A DNA stretch of 64,000 nucleotides, from contig CM019704.1 in assembly GCA_009760885.1 (NCBI GenBank), forward strand, positions 14,634,929 through 14,698,928. The letters run 5' to 3'. Under the pieces are notes generated by a model. The model had not been told where the DNA came from. It saw only the letters and a list, made by a program, of their open reading frames with translations, and ran no database searches. Shown here one piece after another: positions 58,262 to 64,000 of this stretch (positions are counted from its first letter, which is position 1; the number at the start of each line of letters is the position of its first letter). Source of the stretch: Achatina immaculata (taxonomy: Eukaryota; Mollusca; Gastropoda; Stylommatophora; Achatinidae). A program made the position numbers and the translations under genes.

Positions 58262-58754
58262 CTGAAAAATAAGACAAAGAATTCATGGGAGTAACATGGA
58301 TTCTAACAATTCATCATATAATATTTCCTTGACATATAACAAAAAGAAAAGCATTGATTTCACAGAAAAATATAAAACAAAACAACAACAAAAAGTCACG
58401 CAGTATCAAACTAATACAATGAGAATATTTTAAATATTTCCTGGTTGTTTAAAAAAAAAAGGACTTTAAACTAGATTTAATGTATAATAACATTAAACAG
58501 AAGAATCTGTAACAATTTTTTAATTAACAATCTTCAACGACACACAAATGTTCTGCATGTAATATTTTCTAGATACTGTGTTATCACAAACACCTCCAGA
58601 GATTTTATACTGCAACAGTAACAGTTAAATATTAAAGCAGCTAATTTTGTCATAATATAACTTTAAATATTGTCATAATAATTTCCAGGTAATTATTGAA
58701 ACTATGTAATGGTGCTCAAGCTGCCAAGCTGCCTTTGACTTTACATGGCTAAAA

Positions 58755-59185
58755 TTTTATCCACTGCAACATATGCCTGCGAGACCTGGACACTTAACAA
58801 AACAGATGGGAAACACATAAATGCCTTTGAATGTAAATGCTACAGAAGAGTCCTTCAAATATCACAAACACAAAAAGAACAAATATATCCATACTACAAG
58901 AATTTAATACTGAAGAAGACTGGTTAGTAAAGAAGATTAAAAAGAGAAACTTAAGTATTTCGGACACATTAAATGTCAGAAGAGTTTGAAGAAGACAGTC
59001 TTGGAAGGGTACATAATGGGAAAAAAAAAGAGAGGAAGACCAAATGAAAGATGTCAACAAGACTCTGCTGATGACTTGTGAATGGATGCATCAGTAGCAG
59101 GACATCTTGCTTACAAGTGAGAGGCCTTCAAGAGAGTTTTTAGGAAGGCAAAGTTCCACAGGGGACATGCTAATGAATGAATGAA
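58755..59185 (+). mobile_element. LINE-E 3' end fragment
   Basis: Starts in the RT thumb ([13 protein letters not shown]), continues through [15 protein letters not shown] and a basic tail, and ends with GGGGACATGCTAATGAATGA. Frame breaks are frequent. It lies upstream of MON2 exon 1 of the window. Confidence 0.85.
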
Positions 59186-59189
59186 AATT

Positions 59190-59949
59190 TTACCATTAAA
59201 AACTGTCATTCAGGGACTAATCATGGACCACAAAAACATGATTTGTTTTTTCCGTGGCTTATAATGCCAACCAAATCTTGGTAGATTCAGCCATTAGAGG
59301 AGCTGTTCCTACAGTTTCCAGAAACATAAAAATAACTATACCTACCTGCTTCAGAAAGATAGAAAGCTTCTATGATAAAAAGAACCCTTAAGAATATCAT
59401 GATAATTCTAGTATTTCTTTATGTTACAAAACTTCATACAATAAGCAAAAGTTTCCATACATACAGATATTCCCCACTTTTCACTTTACGCTACTTCACT
59501 TTCATGAAAGACCTAAATTAGAATCTGTTTTCACTGACCAAAAGAAATCAAAAGAGGGCTTTCATTTTTCCTTAAAAAAAAAACTGACAAAAGGCAAAAA
59601 CAGCATTCAGCATTTGTTTTGCAGCGAGCTTTTATAGAGGCTGCACACTCTGCGTGTGTGGCTAAGCTGTCAAACATGGTGTCATATTGCAAGTTTTCCA
59701 CACCAGTCACAGCAGATGATGAATTTCAACCTTCAACATCAAGATAGACAAACACAGAAGAAGTTACTTGCCTGCTCTGATGGCTTCAGACAATGATGAT
59801 ATGTTAACAGATGACCCTCTTCCTCTCTCTCTCCCTTACACTTTTCCTGCACCTCCCATGACCCCTAGTCTCCATCACCTTAAGTTAACATCACCACCAA
59901 ACCTCTCAGCTTTCCCATGTGCTCACTGTCTCCTCAGTGAAACTAAATT
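59190..59949. other. Unrecognised sequence
   Basis: Between two LINE-E copies. No exon for the MON2 N-terminus was recognised here, and no known repeat. Confidence 0.4.
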
Positions 59950-62905
59950 CTCATTCTCATTCATTTGCATGTCCCTTGCAGAACTTTGCCTCCCTAACAG
60001 CACTCCTGTAGGCCTCTCGGTTGTGAAAAAGATGGCCTGCTGCTGATGCATCCATTTGCAGATCATCAACAATATCTTGCAGCCATCTTCGCCTTGGTCT
60101 TCCTCTCTTTCTTTTTTCCCATTATGTACCCTTCCAAGACAGTCTTCTCTAGATTATCATGACATTTAAAGTGTCCAAAATATTTAAGTTTTCTCTCTTT
60201 AATCCTCTTTACTAGCCAGCCTTCTTCAATATTAAGTTATTGTAGTATAGATATATTTGTTCTTTTTTGTATCCATGATATTTGAAGAACTCTTCTGTAG
60301 CATTTACATTCAAAGGCATTTATGTGTTTCTCAGCTGTTTTGTTAAGTGTCCAGGTCTCACAAGCATATGTTGCTTTAGTTGTTTTACTTTCTTTTAATT
60401 TCCCTCCTTGTATCTCCATTATTAGTTAGTAGTGATCCAAAATATTCAAAACTCTCCACTTCTTCCAATTTTTCCTCATTGATACATATTTCAGCTGCCT
60501 TGTTTATTTTGTCAGTTGTCATCAATTTAGTTTTCTTTGCATTAAGATAGAGGTTTTGCTCTTTGCTGTTCTTACTGACTGACATAATTAGTTTTTCCAT
60601 TCCTCTTTGTGTTGTAGACAGTAATCTGTGTCATCAGCATATCTAATCTCTGGTATTTCATAACCTTCAATTGTTATGGCATTGTAATATTCTTTGTCTA
60701 CATCTTTTTTAACATTCCTCATTATATTTTCAGTATACAAGTTAAATAAGTAAGGCGACAATATGCACCCTGACGGACCCCTTGTTTTATGTCAAACCAA
60801 GTTGTTGTTTCACCATTTATTCTTACTGATGTCTGTCGGTCTAGATACAGCAGTGATGTTAATTGTATCAATTGTGTTATAAATCCAATTTTTTTCCATT
60901 ATTTCCCCAAGTTTCTGGTGTTGTACACAATCAAATGCCTTGGAGTTTTCTATAAAGGATAAATATAGATTCACATTAAACTCTCTGCATTTCTCTATTA
61001 TTAATCTTATATTGAATACATGATCTCTTGATCCTCTTCCTTGCCTGAAACCAGCTTGGACCATATTTACTTCTTCTTCTATTTTCTTATGTAGTCTATA
61101 TGATTTTTAACAAAATTTTACTGGCATGACTATTTAGGGCAACAGTTCTGTAGTTTGTACATAATTTCAGGTTACTCTTTTTTTGGCAGTTGTATGAATA
61201 CAGTTCTTTTCCTTTCTTTTGGCCAAATACCTGAATGCCATATCTTTTTACATAGTGCATGATAGATTGTTGCACATTCCTTTCCTCCTGCTTCAATAAG
61301 TTCAGTTGTTATATCATCACATCCTGGTGATTTACTGTTTTTCAGATTCTTTATTGCCCATAAAACTTCTACTGTCGGTTCGGGTTCTTTCTCCTCCAAT
61401 AATAATTCACACTGTTGATTTCTGCTTTCACAGTCAGTTGCTTCATACATTCATCTGCAATGTTCCTTCCATCTTTCTAGAATTTCCTCTGTCTCTGTCA
61501 AGGTATTCCCCATCTCATCACAAATTACAATTAACTTAGGTGTGACATTTCTCATCGATCGATGTCTTCATTTCTTTAAACATTTCGTCAATGTCTTCAT
61601 TTCTTTAAACATTTCACTATCTCTTCCACACTTTTGATGTCCTTCTTTTCTTTCACAACAATCTTGTATGTATTGTTTTTTGTCTTTTCTTATGTTTCTT
61701 CATACTTCTTTTGTTAAAGATTTATATTCCTCTTTGTTGTTGTTTGTCACTTTTCAATATGTTGTTTTATCAGTTCTAGTGTGCCCGCTGCAATCCATCC
61801 ATTCTTTTGTGTTTTCTTTACTGGAACCATGTTTTTAGCTGTTGTCAAGAAAATATCTCTGGCCTGAGTAGCCAATTCATCTGGTGTCATCTCCTCCTGT
61901 ACAGCCATCAGGATTTCGAAAAAGTTCTTCACTTCTATATTGTATTGTTCTGGTATTTTATTTTATTTATATTATATTAATATTATTATTTATATTAATA
62001 CAATATCATTCTTCTGCAACTGGTCTATCGCCGTTTGCAGTGTGTTATAAAAGTCTTCTACTTCCTCTTCTTCTGCTACTGATGTAGGTGCATATATCTG
62101 GATATTGTTACATTTCTAGTAGTGCCCTTAAGTCTGATTGTGAAGATTCTATCACTTACTGGATTGTAACCTAGTAATGCTTTTGATGTTGATTTGTCCA
62201 AGTAAAAAGCCACTCCATTCTTTCCTCTTAATTCTCCACCAGAGTATATAAAAATATTATCATTCTCACTCTTGAAGTGTCCTGATCCTTTCCATAGATG
62301 TTCGCACATTCCTAAAATGTGTATCCCCATTCTTTCCATCTCGTCGCTTATTATTTAATACTTTCTCTCATACATACTTCTTACATTCCATGTTCCTACT
62401 CTTATTTTTCTTTTTAGTTTTATGCAGGTGTTTTCCTTAGTAACACCATCAGGATTTTGTCCATCATCCAATTACTAGTACTGACCTCTGTCTCACACTC
62501 TTCCCCAGTGTTAAAATTAGATCTATCTGGCCTGGGGGACTCACCACCATATCTTTTTTCTATCTGACTTTCCATGTTGCTGTTTGAGCTTCTTGGTATA
62601 TTTCCAGAAGATAGTTTACCATTGCTTTCCTTCCGGGCAGTGACTGTACTAGTCAGTGATCATAGCCATTGTCCCTACATTGAGATCATCTGCCTACCAT
62701 CATAGAATGGTGACCATAACCAACATTATCTGTTGGCTGCTCTCCCATTCCATCCACCACCTGCTCCCTTGGCTTCATGTCACCCTGGTCGGGGGGCTTT
62801 ACGGGTACTCCACCTTGCCCAAGGGTGTCCCGTAGATTGACGGAGGTAAGGAGGCATCTTACTTCTCCTTTGACAGGGGATACCCCTACCCTGCTAACCT
62901 AAAAT
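59950..62905 (-). pseudogene. LINE-E, nearly full-length but decayed
   Basis: Minus strand, about 2.95 kb from the 5' end (GTTAGCAGGGTAGGGGTATC, 62905) to the (GAAT)n-like tail at about 59955. In order: 5' leader (to about 62560), endonuclease ([20 protein letters not shown] at 62330, [19 protein letters not shown]), linker (61747-61932), pre-RT ([20 protein letters not shown], about 61380), motif 1 and box A region ([20 protein letters not shown], 61045), box B and C in broken frames (60600-60790), thumb and post-RT tail. Part of the C-terminal endonuclease is missing near 62080. A possible imperfect target duplication is AACTAAATTCT (59939) / AACCTAAAATTCT (62900). Many stops and frame changes: inactive. 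Confidence 0.88.
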
Positions 62906-63355
62906 TCTACATAGATTATTTCTACTCTATACAGGATATATATTTATCATATCATCCCTGGTGTTACAATATGTTAAGTGCTATTTTAGGTTTTATGTGT
63001 TATTTGGCATGATTTGGTAGGTTACTTTTTTGGGGAGTCTGTGAATGCTTAAAGACGTTTCCCATATAAGTTTATAGTAACTGTTTTACACCATTTCATT
63101 TTACAGTTTCATATTTTTGGATAGCATGGAAAACTTGTTTACGTACAGACTCAATGTTGTTTGCCAGTCATGCATATTTCCCCTTCCTTCACTACTAAAT
63201 GTTGACAGTCCCTTTTTGCTGCTCTGTAATTTTACTTTTAAACTTTTTTAAGGAGCAAAACCTGCACACAGTTACAAATTTCTGATAATGACTTATTGTT
63301 CTTGTGTATCCGAGTGATGAAGTGGACATTTCACTGTGTCTCTTGGTGAAGGTCA
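62906..63355. other. Unrecognised sequence
   Basis: AT-rich, between LINE-E and the last R copy; no gene or repeat was identified. Confidence 0.4.
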
Positions 63356-64000
63356 GTGGTTTCTTCTTCTTCGTTCACTTCTACCACCAAAAACCGCACT
63401 GTGAACCTACTGAATTCACGCCTGTGGTCCTCGTTAGGACCCGTGGTCCCCTGTGTGGTCCAAAATAGACCACACGAGATCCACAAACACAAGGGCTTCA
63501 GAGTATCACAGTGCTTTAGCCTGTATTCTTGGTGGGTCTCGGAAGCGGGATTGCGTGACACCGTGGTTTTCATTGCACCAGTTTAGTCTAGGGTTGGACT
63601 TTCTCACCGGAAGACCTCGACGTGTTTAGGATATCAGTGCATCCCCGCTGGGTGAGAGGCGGTAGCCAACCCAGGCCAGAGTTGGACTTTCTCACCGAAA
63701 AACCTCAACGTGTTTGAGATACCCGTGTATCACTGCCGGGTGAGAGGTGGTTGCCCATCCAGTCCAGGGTTGGACTTTCTCACCGGAAGACCTCAGCGTG
63801 ATTAGGATACGCAAACATCCCCGGTGGGTGAGAGGTGGTTGCCTATCTAGACTTCCCTGGTCCAGTGTCTCCGACTTCAGCATTTTACGATCGTGGCCGC
63901 TACCCTTCCTAGTTGTGACCAGGATGGAGCTTTTGTCCAGGAGGACGAATCGTCACCACTAGTGACTTCTACCCCTGGGTTGAGCCGGTTTAGGCATTAT
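63356..64000 (-). mobile_element. R retroposon 3' part, continues off right edge
   Basis: (TTC)n at about 63360-63373, then the R 3' domain, three 85-90 bp modules (GTTGGACTTTCTCACCGG) and the start of the GAGCCGGTTTAGGCA modules at the window edge. Very close to the copy at 34010-34660. Confidence 0.9.

Noticed and set aside
58262..64000. The first coding exon of MON2
   Set aside because: No segment with the expected N-terminal helix and a donor in matching phase was found; LINE-E and R occupy most of the interval.

Overview
The window is AT-rich metazoan nuclear DNA. It holds most of the 5' half of one split gene, and the rest is introns packed with transposable elements. I see no bacterial, phage, plasmid or CRISPR feature. 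The host gene is MON2 (the MON2/SF21 relative of the large Arf-GEFs, trans-Golgi/endosome traffic), on the minus strand. I located 18 internal coding exons between 58261 (5'-most) and 5302 (3'-most). Their AG/GT borders and phases join into one reading frame of 2331 nt (777 codons) with no stop. The start-codon exon lies beyond the right edge or was not recognisable. The C-terminal half lies beyond the left edge. The species cannot be named from this sequence. The repeat content (several RTE-type LINEs, tRNA-derived SINEs, TTAA-flanked MITEs) suits an invertebrate such as a mollusc, at low confidence.

Layout, left to right. 1-4.9 kb: back-to-back decayed RTE LINEs (families B, A, C). 5.3 kb: MON2 exon 18. 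5.5-12.5 kb: LINE-D tail, a hAT-type MITE, microsatellites, an RNase H LINE relic and a 24-bp minisatellite. 12.6-17.8 kb: exons 17, 16 and 15, with a LINE-D copy, a 37-bp minisatellite and a fragment of a large modular retroposon (called R here). 17.9-23.6 kb: LINE-E and LINE-B copies, a TTAGG-like array and a TTAA-flanked MITE. 23.7-33.9 kb: exons 14 to 10, LINE-B, a second MITE, and LINE-E inside a minisatellite. 34.0-37.6 kb: two R retroposons in opposite orientation, each with its own target-site duplication. 39.5-43.9 kb: exons 9 to 7, with LINE-A and LINE-C pieces and a third MITE. 45.0-49.9 kb: an unusual hairpin-armed tandem SINE, a Tc1-type transposase relic, other SINEs and exon 6. 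50.0-58.3 kb: exons 5 to 1, a second hairpin SINE with a perfect 101-bp inverted repeat, and a three-layer nest (SINE interrupted by LINE-B and by R). 58.7-64 kb: a nearly full-length but decayed LINE-E and the start of another R copy.

The most interesting material is the R retroposon family: about 1.46-1.48 kb, no recognisable coding region, built of degenerate tandem modules, (GAA)n 3' tail, 5'-truncated copies and 10-13 bp target duplications. Next is the hairpin-armed SINE, whose two copies share the same inverted 5' arm. Family letters (A-E, R, S1) are local labels, not database names. All matches were made by reading and from memory of the families; no search was run.
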